This document shows, piece after piece, positions 1 through 9,859 of a stretch of 64,000 nt of DNA. The notes below the pieces were generated by a model. The model was not told where the DNA came from. It did no database searches and saw only the letters and a list, made by a program, of their open reading frames with translations. The DNA is taken from NCBI GenBank assembly GCA_037127255.1, contig JBANSL010000020.1, forward strand, positions 55,775,098 to 55,839,097, given 5' to 3'. A program made the position numbers and the translations under genes. The DNA is from Persicaria tinctoria (lineage: Eukaryota > Streptophyta > Magnoliopsida > Caryophyllales > Polygonaceae). Every line of letters begins with the position of its first letter. The stretch's first letter is position 1.

Positions 1-616
1 GCGTCGATTGGTGGTTCCGGCGGTGTGAGGGGATAGGTGTGAGGGGATACGGTGGAAGAAGTGTGCCGTGTGTGGTGTAGATCCCAGTGATGGAGGGTGG
101 TAGGCAGAGGCTGACCTGTAGGTGTGAGGGGATGGGTAGGGAATCGAATTAGGGTTAGGATCCGGAGACGAAAGTGCGAGAGTGTCTACTTAGGTTTAAA
201 ATAGACCCAACGAAATATAATTTTTTTTTAATATAAAAACCGCTCCATTAGGTTTTAAAGTTGCTTCATTAGATGGTGAAAAAAGTGTTGAGGAAAAACC
301 GCTTCAATAGCTTTAAAAACCGCTACAATAGGATCTTCAAAACCACCACAATAGGTACTATAATCATCCATGATAAAACCGCCACATTAACCGCCACAAT
401 AGACTAAACCGCTACAAAATCCGCTTCAGTAGATCAACCGCTGCAAAAAAGTGCAACAATAGCCCTTAATTGTTTTAGTATCATTTAAGAACAGATCCAA
501 AATAATCGCTTATTGTGATTTGATGAATCGCTTATTTGGTTACAATAATTTTAGGCTACAATAATCGCTATCTATGACTACAATAATTGTAGGTTACAAT
601 AATCGCTACCTATTGT
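1..616. repeat. Degenerate short-period repeat tract
   Basis: No gene is visible here. From about 245 to 470 variants of the word AACCGCTACAATAGG recur every 15-30 bases. From about 500 to 640 the word changes to TACAATAATCGCT. The copies are too diverged to call a clean tandem array. The block looks like an old non-coding repeat or the edge of one that began before the window. Confidence 0.5.
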
Positions 617-920
617 TACAATAATCGTTTCATTTAGGTGATTTCTTGTAACTGAACTCCACAATTCAATTACGGATATAGTAATAGGTACAAGACTCCG
701 CTCATTACAGGAATTCACTCAGTACACGAAATCGTGTATTACATGAGTTTGATTACGCAAGGTTGATTTACAATAATCGTTTCATTTAGGTGATTTCTTG
801 TAACTCAACTCCACAATTCGATTACGGATATAGTAATAGGTACAAGACTCCGCTCATTACAGGAATTTACTCAGTACACGAAATCTTGTATTACATGAAT
901 TTGATTACGCAAGGTTGATT
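617..920. repeat. 152-bp tandem duplication (two copies)
   Basis: Copy 1 is 617-768 and copy 2 is 769-920. They start with the same TACAATAATCGTTTC word and differ by only a few substitutions, with no length change. A partial third copy, covering only the CACTCAGTACACGAAATC part, lies at 961-992 after a rearranged junction. No open frame runs through the unit, so this is a non-coding duplication. Confidence 0.85.
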
Positions 921-992
921 GATAATTAACAATACAGGAACGCAAGGTTGATTAATAATTCACTCAGTACACGAAATCTTGTATTACATGAA

Positions 993-1561
993 CGCTATTG
1001 TAATATAAGGATAATTTTGTATAAGAGAAATGTTATTGTAACACAAGAATGAGATTGTATTACATGATGTTGTAACAAGAACACTATTCTATTACATAAA
1101 TAATATTGTAATACAAGAATGATATTGCCTTACAAGAATCAACCCCATACATGAATTAAAGTTTATAAAATACAGCCGTCAATAAACAATTCTAACCAAA
1201 TAATTTGAAGATTCAAGAGTAACTAATTAAAACCCTAATCAATTTCACGTTGAGAAAAATATCTTCATCTACCAAATCTTCCAATGATTTAACCGTTTGC
1301 TTTTTAAAAGGATAGAATTTGTTTTTAAAAAAAATTGTTTTTACTTTTTAAAATGATAAAATTTGATTGTAAGGGTATAAAAGTAATCTCCATCTAAAAA
1401 ATAGTACAATTACCTAAAAGAAAACTCAAGGAGTATAGTTAGTAAAAAAAATTTAAAAGGGTATACTCTACCCAATTTTCTAAAAAAAAAAAGGTAAAAA
1501 GTGTTAGATTTGGGGTCCACATTCTATTCTTTTATGTTTAGTGTATTTTTCATTGTCTTTT
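993..1561. other. AT-rich spacer, no gene seen
   Basis: The stretch is AT-rich with homopolymer A and T runs and no open frame of note. It leads into the promoter-like block at 1562. I see no RNA gene or repeat in it that I can support. Confidence 0.5.
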
Positions 1562-1580
1562 ATTGGGCCTTTGGGCCAAT
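1562..1580 (+). promoter_or_regulatory. Inverted pair of site II (TGGGCC) elements
   Basis: The bases read ATTGGGCCTTTGGGCCAAT, two TGGGCC/GGCCCA cores in inverted arrangement. Site II elements are known in promoters of plant housekeeping and ribosomal-protein genes. The position, about 340-360 bases before the coding-like exon at 1905-2128, fits a promoter. Assignment to that exon is inference. Confidence 0.45.
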
Positions 1581-1904
1581 TAATTTTTTTTTACACATTT
1601 CTATACATATATACACAAATCTCGGTTGTGCCCCTTTTAAAATTAGGCCTTGGGGAAGAAATGGAACCCAAGAACCCCCAAAGCCACCAGGAGAATGCGC
1701 CTTTGCATGCGCCTCCTTTCACCTTCAACTCTTCCCCAAATCGAAAACCCAAAACTGAAAAAACCCTAACCCCTCCTGCAAATCTCTACCCGATCGTTCA
1801 CAAAAGCTCAAAGCATTATCGTTTCATCAATCCTAAACGATTTTGGTTTTGGATCTGGCAAAAAATTTGGCTCTCGAACGGGGTTAGGGACTCTAATTGG
1901 TTTC

Positions 1905-2128
1905 TTGGGGTTTGCTTTCGCTGTTCGTTCACATTGCAACCATGGAGATTTCGAGAGGCAATCTCTACAACAATCAAGGGGCTTCTACTTGTATCCCTCT
2001 TCTACGATGGGGTTTCTCGTTTGTGAGCGTTCTTCTTCTCCTGGATCTGGTTTTCTGGGTTCAGAGTTCTCCGTCTTCGATACCCCTACTTCTCCTAGGA
2101 CCAGCGATGTTCTTGGATCGACCTTGAA
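1905..2128 (+). CDS. Probable first coding exon of an unrecognised gene, rest absent
   Basis: An open frame of about 75 codons is followed by a plausible splice donor (CTTGAAAG before GTACCA, near 2128). The upstream leader is rich in CCC, CTT and AAACCC words typical of a plant 5' UTR. Two start codons compete. The ATG at 1942 has a strong context (AACCATGG) but its frame stops at 2127. The other frame runs through the donor and ends with the residues GFLGSEFSVFDTPTSPRTSD, a Ser/Thr/Pro-rich composition that looks protein-like. I do not recognise the family. No matching downstream exon is visible: the intron is entered by the Helitron at 2206 and then by LINE sequence. It may be a 5' gene fragment left by transposition, or exon 1 of a gene with a very long intron. 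Confidence 0.35.
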
Positions 2129-2205
2129 AGGTACCACTTTCTATCCTTAATCTATGCTTCTAAACTCCATACTATCTACCTATTTTCGATCATTAATTGC
2201 TACAA

Positions 2206-2293
2206 CTAGTGTAATACCCGTGCCTTGAAGGCACGGGAGCTTGATCCATTTTAATTTGAACATCATTTTATATATCTATATAATACTATATTG

Positions 2294-2325
<32 letters not shown>

Positions 2326-3448
2326 ACGTGTTTACAACAAAAATATGTATAAAATATTTTTTTATAATTTATAAATTAGTTGGAAAGAGATACGATACAA
2401 ATTTTGAAAATGATTTAATAAGGTAAAGTAGTAATAATATTCAAACACACCATCCAATATAATTTGAAATAAATATATAATTATTATCATTAGCATAGAT
2501 CTAAAAAAGTAAAATATAAGCTCCCGTACAAATATTAAAAAATCATATGCACATGATTGTGTGAATAATTTTGAAGTTAAATATGTAGATGTACATAACT
2601 TATTGATTATTTTCATGAGAAAGATGGTTAGAAAGATAGAGAAATTAATAGTGAAAATAAAGGTAAGATGGTAAAAAAAAGATCCTTAAAGGTAGAAAAG
2701 TGATCTAAGAAGCCTCATCCAAGATGTAAAATAAGCATTAGTAATGCTTGTGAGTCTTAAAATATTATTTATTTTTCGATAGTCATTTAAGATGTCTAAA
2801 ATAATTAAATTATAAAATAACACTTATTTGGCTCTAATTGATTTTTATAATTAATTTTTGAAATCGAATATTTACAAATTGATTATTACATGTTCGTTGT
2901 ATGTAGACATTGTGGGGAATATTGCAATCGGTTAAAAATGATAAATCAACAATTTCAATATCCAAGAATAAAATCAGCCAAAAATTGACGAATGTTACAT
3001 TTACGTAGACGATTAAAATAGATCACAAATTGACATACAACATATCAAATTAAATAATATTTTAGTATAAAAATAGGAAACAAATATGTTTAAAATAGGA
3101 AACAGATATTTTAAAATTTCAGCAATAATATTGACCAATAAGAAAATATTATTTGAATAAAAAATTCAAGTTTAATTGTGAGCGTGACACATCAGCAATA
3201 TAACCGAAAAGAGACTGCAATCGGGAAAAAAATGGAAACATGTCTCAATATTTACGATAATATAACCGAAAAAAAAAGGAATGGATTCAAATCATGTTTA
3301 AAATAGGAAACAAATATTTTAAAGTTTCCATAATAATATTGACCAATAAGAAAATCTCATTTGAATAAAAAATTCAACTTTAATTGTAGGCGTGACACGT
3401 CAGCAAAATGCTAGCAGAATTAGTAATATTAATAGATTAATAGATAGA
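2206..3448 (-). mobile_element. Non-autonomous Helitron, minus strand
   Basis: On the minus strand the element starts TCTATCTATTAATC (plus 3448 downward). About 45 bases in it carries the word GCTGACGTGTCAC, common just inside plant Helitron 5' ends. It ends with a near-perfect hairpin (CCCGTGCCTT / AAGGCACGGG, plus 2217-2238) ten bases before a terminal CTAG (plus 2206-2209). The host bases are A at 2205 and T at 3449, matching Helitron insertion between A and T without a target duplication. No RepHel protein is encoded in these 1,243 bp, so it must move in trans. A (TG)n tract lies at 2309-2324. Confidence 0.75.
3086..3405. repeat. Internal direct duplication inside the Helitron
   Basis: A segment of about 110 bp beginning TTTAAAATAGGAAACA and ending with TGACACATCAGCA (about 3087-3197) recurs at about 3295-3405 ending TGACACGTCAGCA. 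Both copies include the Helitron 5'-end signature, so the element either duplicated its 5' end or a related Helitron end is nested in it. Confidence 0.6.
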
Positions 3449-3499
3449 TATGAGCTTTTGTAGTGACAATTCAAATGCTCACTCAACCCCTAAACTCAT

Positions 3500-3595
3500 C
3501 GGGAAAACCTCCCACAAACTCCTCGGGATAACCTCCCACAAACCCTTCGGGATAACCTCCCTACAAATCTTTGGGATACCCTCCCGACAAACCAT
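3500..3595 (+). repeat. 24-bp tandem repeat, four copies
   Basis: Four 24-bp units start at 3500, 3524, 3548 and 3572, with consensus CGGGATAACCTCCCACAAAC plus four variable bases. The period is a multiple of three and lies inside an open frame (3450-3968), so it would encode an eight-residue repeat such as GITSHKPF. I see no sign that this frame is a real protein. Confidence 0.8.
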
Positions 3596-4634
3596 TTGTA
3601 ATAACCATCTGCAATGGTGGGTCTTTTTTCCGACCCTAACTTACCCGAGTAGATCCACTGCTAATGAAGATAGAACTGATAAACACCACAAGTCTGCAGT
3701 CTTTTTATCAAATGCATTCACTGTTTACTACCTTACTATATTCACTTCATGTACTAATCTTCTCATATGGCAGACTCCTAGTCTCGCACTCACTGCTACC
3801 AACTGCGGGCTGGACTTGTCTCCCCACATACACAATCACTTAATCACCTATGACAGTAGCATTAGCTACACATTAGCTCTAACTAGAATTATAAGGTATA
3901 TATATATACTCATCAACACACTAATCTACGTGGACCCTATGGTAGATCTCAACTCCATTATACACTAAATGCTTATTATATTAGCCTCTTACACCAAATG
4001 TTTAATTACAGCTCTATCTCAATTGTTCATTTTGACTCCATTAACTCTTGGTTCGATGGGATATTCTTTACTTTGGACTCATGCTTTATCCTTGGAGACA
4101 TACTACAAGATTCGCATCAAACTCTGCTACTAACTCAACTATCCATCTATGCATCACTCTCCATCACTACTGCTTCACAATTGCTAGACAAATTAATTTT
4201 GGTGTACACACTTTACCTCACCCAACAGCTCTCACCTACTCCTATTAAATTAAACTGGCATACTCTTAGCAGGAGACTAAAGCAGCAAGTAAATGATATC
4301 AAACAAGTTATCAAGTCTACTACCAAATGGCAACTTGCTCCTCTTCGGGCTGGATTTATTCTCCTTTTGAAGACTTGCCCCACCTACAGAAACGGTACCT
4401 CTTATTTTGCTCATGCTAAAAGAAATTACATAACTCAAACACTGTCACAACTAGCTAGGATCAAAACTGAATTTTGTGCCCTTATTTGTTGCTCACTTAT
4501 CAGGAAATTGCTAAATCTTTGCATGATTATCCCCATCTCAAACAATCCTTACAGTGAAATACACCCTGAACATAATTGCTTCTGCTACTATTGTGACCAA
4601 GATCATTTCTTTTCATCTTTTATGGTGGGTGGTA

Positions 4635-5582
4635 TACAAACCCATTATAACTCGACTACTGTATCCAACCATCTTTGTATAACTCTACCTATTTTTAACC
4701 TTACTTCTTCTATGGATGTGTGCATTGGCTTTGTTCATGGAGATCTCTTACTTAAATCCTCTGCTGTTGGCTTTCTGGCTTCATACTCTAACTGCTCCAA
4801 GTCCCATTCTCAGACTAGCCATACTTTTTTACTGCTGGATACTTTCTTTGTCATGTTGTTAACTAACTTAGAACTACACCACTGTCTAATACTTGTTAGA
4901 ATTAACCTAACTTATTTATCCAATTCCAAACATGAACCTACTATAATACACTTTACTAATCCAATACCTTTTGCAAAACACTCTAGTCCTATTAATTTTT
5001 GGGCAAAATCTTGATTTGTATTGTGGCAAACCTAAAGCCTCTTGGTATTTGGTTAATTATAACTGCTCGAGCCATGTTTGCTGTTGGCACTAGTACTCTA
5101 GGGCTTACTTCTGTCCTGCTTACTTTGCTACTCCAAATGCTTGTAATCTATCCTTTGTTATGAATCAATATCTATATTATGAATTACTGCATTATCAGAA
5201 CATGCTTTTTTGGATTCTTGTTGACCAGTTTTCTATTTTGTTACTTATAAGCTTGTTACAAACCCATTATAACTTGACTAATGTTTTCAACCATCTTTGT
5301 ATAGCTCTACCTACTCTTAACCTTATTTCTTCCTTGAATGTGCGCATTGGCATTGTTCATGAAGATCTCTTACTTAAATCTTCTGCTGCTGGCTTTCTGG
5401 CTTCATACTATAATTGTTCCAAGTCCCATTCTCAGATTAGACATACTTGTTTACTGCTAGATACTTGCTTTGTCATGTTGTCACCTAACTTAGAACTACA
5501 CCACTGTCTTATACTTGTTAGGATTGACCAAACTTATTTATCTAATTCCAAATATGAACCTACTATAAAACACTCTACTAAT
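4635..5582 (+). repeat. 326-bp direct repeat (two copies, 622 bp apart)
   Basis: Copy A (4635-4960) and copy B (5257-5582) align without any indel. Both begin TACAAACCCATTATAAC and end with CTACTAAT or TTACTAAT. They differ by scattered substitutions. Both are open in the same relative frame, which explains the similar C-terminal halves of the two longest frames here. Confidence 0.85.
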
Positions 5583-6388
5583 ATTGCTCGAGGGAGTCAT
5601 TCCCTTGAGCAACATATTTACTTGCATCGTTTGCAGCTTCTGGCTTGGCTCTGTTGGCCTCATGGTATTTTCTATGGTGGTTTTTGGAATCAAGCTCATG
5701 AAATGCTCACCCACATGCCATCAATACTACTGATGTGGATCCGTGCTAGCCCCTCGTCTGATAGCTGCCTCAAGCCACCTCTTAACTTAAGTGAGCACCC
5801 TTGTGCCATCTTCAAAACTTTTTTACTAGTTGATCTTGGGTGGATTCAGTTTATTTGCTTTACAAACCACTGCTTTACACTGTAAATCACATACACTATG
5901 ATCCATATATTTTTCATCAATTAGTCTCTCCGGTGGATACTTACTACTCAAATCTTACATCCTCATTGTAAATCATGGACAATACAAACTCCTCAACATG
6001 TTTTTCAGATTAATAAATATGGTTATCCATCCCGGCTATGTTACGATTTTTAGGGATTCTGATGTTTCATGCTCGATCCAAAATCACTACTTGGGCTTTA
6101 GATTATTTTTGATCTGATGTAATCCTATAGGCCTTGGTTCCAACACTCCTAAATTATATATCACCCGTTATATTAATGATATAGCAACTAACAAAAGCAG
6201 CTCGGAACATAATCCAAACCAAGAATCTTCGGCTCTAGTGCGGCTTAAACATACACTTACACATACACTCATAGGGATAGATAAAACTTATAACACTGAT
6301 CATGAAAAAATCAAAATTCCCATTAATTGGAGAGTCTCTACTCTGTTAAGTAAGGTTCTCACCCTTCTAAGTACCATATCCCCCTCAA

Positions 6389-7140
6389 ATGGTTATAATG
6401 AAGTTTAGCTTTAGGAATATAAGGGGCCTAAGTAGAAAGAATGTTTGGACACACATTGAAGCTACTACTAAAGCGGAGCACATAAAAATCCTAATGCTAG
6501 CCGAAACAAAATTAACAAATCCTCCTCCGGACAAATGCTGGAGAAAACAGGTTTTGACAGAATGTTTTTATGTCCATTCAATGGACTTGCAGGAGGTCTT
6601 TGCCTCCTTTGGAAAGAATCCCTTTTTCAGAATGAAACTTTTACTATTAGAAACTCTACGGACCGTATCATTCAGGCAGACTACACAAACATGACACTTA
6701 ATATTAACATCGAAATCCTATTCATTTATGCAACACCTTATGCAAATGAAAAAAACTCTTTCTAGGGCTCTCTCTCAGACTATATTCGCAATGCAAAGGA
6801 CTCTCTTATTATTCCGGGAGACCTAAATGAAATATTAGAGCCGAACGACAAAATGGGGGGGCAGGGTCCCATCTGCAAATAGATTTGTAAGACTCCAAGA
6901 TACTATTAGTACTTACAACCTAGTAGGCTTCCCTACACGTGGAAACAATTACACTTGGAGAAAACATGAACATGGTAATGATAATATATTTGAAAAACTT
7001 GACCGCGCTGTAATTAGCCACCCTATCCTAAAACAATTCCCGAACCTTTGCACCAAAAACCATGCCTTCTTAAAATCAGACCACACACAGATCACCCTGG
7101 ACCTCATGGATAACCGCAAACCAAAATTACAACCTTTCAA
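6389..7140 (+). pseudogene. LINE ORF2 endonuclease domain (EEP family), broken
   Basis: This is the N-terminal endonuclease of a plant LINE ORF2, which nicks the target for reverse transcription. Visible motifs are MKFSFRNIRGL at the start (family form has N-R-G), LMLAETKL with the catalytic Glu, PGDLNEIL (the GDFN motif) near 6814-6841, and SDHT with the catalytic His near 7077-7088. These motifs lie in different frames: the first frame is lost near 6600-6690, a TAG occurs at 6763, and another stop occurs near 6880. The start ATG at 6389 or 6398 is the first Met before the conserved FxxRN motif. Confidence 0.8.
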
Positions 7141-7183
7141 ATTTGAAATGGCATGAACTACGAAACCAGACTACGAAGCGGTT

Positions 7184-8416
7184 GTGCGATCAGCTTGGAG
7201 GCTTGACTCTCCTGGCTCTCAAATGTTCAAATTGACAAAAAAATTGAAAGAGGTAAAAAAAAAAAGCAAGCTATGGAGCAAAGTAACTTTTGGAAATGTG
7301 TTTTGCCAAATTAAACAAGTTGAAACAGAACTCCTGGAATTACAAAAGAATCTCTGCAATGCTTATAACCAAAACTTGGATAACAAAATCAAAAGGCTCA
7401 CTTCAAAGCATACCTCTCTACTCTCCTTCCAACAAAAATATTGGGGACAGAGGGCGAAAAGAATGCATGTAAAATCCATTGACTCTAACATAAAATACTT
7501 TCATAAAATTGCAACCAGAAGACGAAACAGAAACATAATAAAACATCTCCAAACTACGGCCGGTATTACACTCAGCAATGAAGAAGACATTAGGAACCTA
7601 ATCAAGCACGACTTTAACCAAAGATTTTCACAACAACCTAGACAACAAACACCAAGCAATCTACTTCATTATGTAGGAAATGAAATCTCAAACGAAGATA
7701 ATGAATGGCTAATTCGCCAAGTCACAAATTCTGAAATTAAAAATGCGGTTTTCAGTCTTGCCAACGATAAATCACCAGGACCTAATGGGTTTCCTGCTGG
7801 CTTCTTCAAAAGATACTGGCATATAGTTGAACCATCAGTCATCAAAGTGGTCAAGAGTTTCTTTCTTAGTGGAAGACTTCTGAAACAGACAAACCATATG
7901 TTCATAGCATTAATACCAAAGATAGACAACCCGACCACAACATCTCACTATAGGCCAATTAGCCTATGCTCAACAACATACAAAATTATATCCAAAATAC
8001 TAGCATCAAGACTCAAACATACTTTCGAAGACATCATCTGTAAATCTAAAGAACAACTAAGCAAATGGCGTGCCAATGCCCTATCACAACAGGGACGCGC
8101 TATCCTAATTAATACGAATTTATCAGCTAAACCGTTGTATACAATGCAAAACTTCATGTTACCCGCTTCAATACATAAAGAGCTCGACCAGATTAATAGG
8201 ATGTTCTTCTGGAATAAAAATCTTCAACACCGACCGCTTATTAGTTGGGATAGGATTTGCAGACCAAAGAAGTGTGGGGGATTAGGAATTAGAAAGTCTA
8301 AAGAGATGAATGAAGCCCTTCAAATGAAACTACTATGGAAAATATTGGCTGAACCAGACAATGTCTGGGTTACGCTGATTAAACACAAGTATTTACGTTA
8401 TGTTAATATTTTTTAA
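7184..8416 (+). pseudogene. LINE reverse transcriptase, catalytic palm deleted
   Basis: The 410-codon frame keeps the RT entry motif (NDKSPGPNGFPAGFFK), the LIPK and HYRPISLC motifs, and the downstream thumb region (LSKWRANALSQQGRA, then the MFFWNK and CRPKKCGGLGI words). Between IICKSKEQ and LSKWRAN (near 8040-8060) the family normally has about 200 residues including the F/YxDD catalytic motif. These are absent without breaking the frame. This is an in-frame internal deletion, so the enzyme is dead although the frame is long. It ends at a stop at 8414-8416; the next frame continues the family sequence from 8456. Confidence 0.85.
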
Positions 8417-8455
8417 TACAAGAAACGAGGTGGATCCTCTTGGCAATGGGCCAAA

Positions 8456-9816
8456 TTGACTACTCTCATTGATAAATTCAAATCAGGCCTTATTTGGTCT
8501 GTTGGAAATGGAAAATCTATCAAATTTTGGACGGATAATTGGATTACAACCTCTTCTCTGCAGTCGAGGGAAGATTGCCCCCAAATTGAAAACATGGAGG
8601 AAACAGTTAGTGAATACATCATGGGAGGCAGATGGTGGATGGAAAAACTTAACAATAGGTTACCGGTTGACATAGTCAAAGAGATCTTGGACATTCCTCT
8701 TCCCATCTCTACTTTTGAAGATAGGCTATATTGGTGGCCTGATAGAGAGGGTTGGTTCACCACCTCGAGTGCATACAAACTAATCACATCTCAATCTGCT
8801 TTGACCCTAGATAATAACGCATGGATATGGAATTTGAATATTCCACCTAAGGTTAAAAATTTTTTGTGGAAGGTTTGTCAGGATGGTCTCCCAACTGCCT
8901 CTAGGCTAGCTCATCGTGGGTCATCTATTCCTTCCACATGTAGCCTGTGCAACTGTGCGACCGAAGATGATGTTCACTTCTTGTTAGAATGCCATTATGT
9001 GCGTTATTTGTTTCATTTTCCTTCTCGCATAAACTCAACAATATCTAGTATGATAACTCATTCTAGAGATATTAAACCTATCATTTCCTTCATTGGGAAC
9101 AATCTTGCTTCTACGGCTAAGGTAGATCTTGCATTTGCTTGGTGGACAGCTTGGTACAATCGAAACCAATATCTGTTTAGGCAGGTTCCTGTCCCACCAA
9201 GAGATACTTCATTACATATTATTAAATCTCACAAGGATAATTGGAATAAAACATCTCAATTGGAGTGTAGTCTAGATGAGGATTCCCTCTTACACACACA
9301 AAATTCAAACCACCCAAAGAAGAAAAAGAAGCATAATAAGGTTACATGGCGTAAACCCCCGATGGGGATCCTCAAGCTCAATTTTGATGGATCCACAATC
9401 ATAAACAATGACAGCTCGGCTAGAGCCATAATCCGGGATTGGAAAGGAAATCCAATACAAATATGCTATAAAAACTTGGTAAACAAAGTCCCTTAAAAGC
9501 GGAAGCTCTTGCCCTAAAACTGGGAATACAACACGCTAATCGACTTCATATCGATAAAATCCACGTGGAAGGAGATTCTAGTATAATTATAAACCACCAC
9601 AATAACAAATCTAAATGTCCTTGGGAAATTGAACTAATTATGTCAGATGTTAAACTTCTTTTATCGACTTTGAAAGAAGTTTTCTTCTTTCATGTTCCCC
9701 GTTTAGGCAACAGAGTGGCTGATAAGGTTGCACACCTTTGCTACTCTGCCTGGGGTGTCGATATTCACAATGTTTTAGGTCTTTTAGACCTCATCCGAAA
9801 GGATGATGTCGGGTAG
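8456..9816 (+). pseudogene. LINE zf-RVT region and C-terminal RNase H, one break
   Basis: The first frame (8456-9496) has the zinc-binding RT-associated region (IPPKVKNFLWKVCQDGLPTA, then CSLCNCATEDDVHFLLEC with its Cys/His ligands) followed by the start of an RNase H of the RVT_3 type (LKLNFDGS with the first catalytic Asp). A stop at 9494-9496 interrupts it. The rest continues to 9816: KAEALALKLGIQHA with the catalytic Glu, VEGDS with the second Asp, and the C-terminal RLGNRVADKVAH with the last Asp. All RNase H acidic residues survive. Confidence 0.85.
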
Positions 9817-9859
9817 AGCTCGCTCACTTCAATTCTTTCCTAATCAAAAAAAAAAAAAA

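Larger units (their letters stand above)
3450..6388 (+). other. Unassigned block upstream of a LINE ORF2; possible LINE 5' region
   Basis: Three plus-strand open frames occur (3450-3968, 3998-5014, 5160-5885). None shows a recognisable motif, neither a LINE ORF1 RNA-binding domain nor a zinc knuckle. Composition is CT-rich and low in conserved words. The block sits directly before the LINE endonuclease at 6389, so it may be the decayed ORF1 and 5' UTR of that LINE. It may equally be an unrelated repeat. The frames for 4620-5885 are dominated by the 326-bp duplication listed separately. Confidence 0.35.
6389..9859 (+). mobile_element. L1-type LINE, ORF2 region with poly-A end, defective
   Basis: Domains appear in the usual plant L1 order: apurinic endonuclease (6389-7140), reverse transcriptase (7184-8416), zinc-binding RT C-terminal region and RNase H (8456-9816). 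An A13 tract at 9847-9859 marks the 3' end. The reading frame is broken by several stops and shifts and the RT has lost its catalytic core, so it cannot be autonomous. I did not find a convincing target-site duplication by eye; the 5' limit is uncertain and may lie anywhere from 3450 to 6389. Confidence 0.85.

Noticed and set aside
3450..5885. Three long open frames as host genes
   Set aside because: No domain, no splice context, CT-biased low-information composition, and two of them share the 326-bp duplication.
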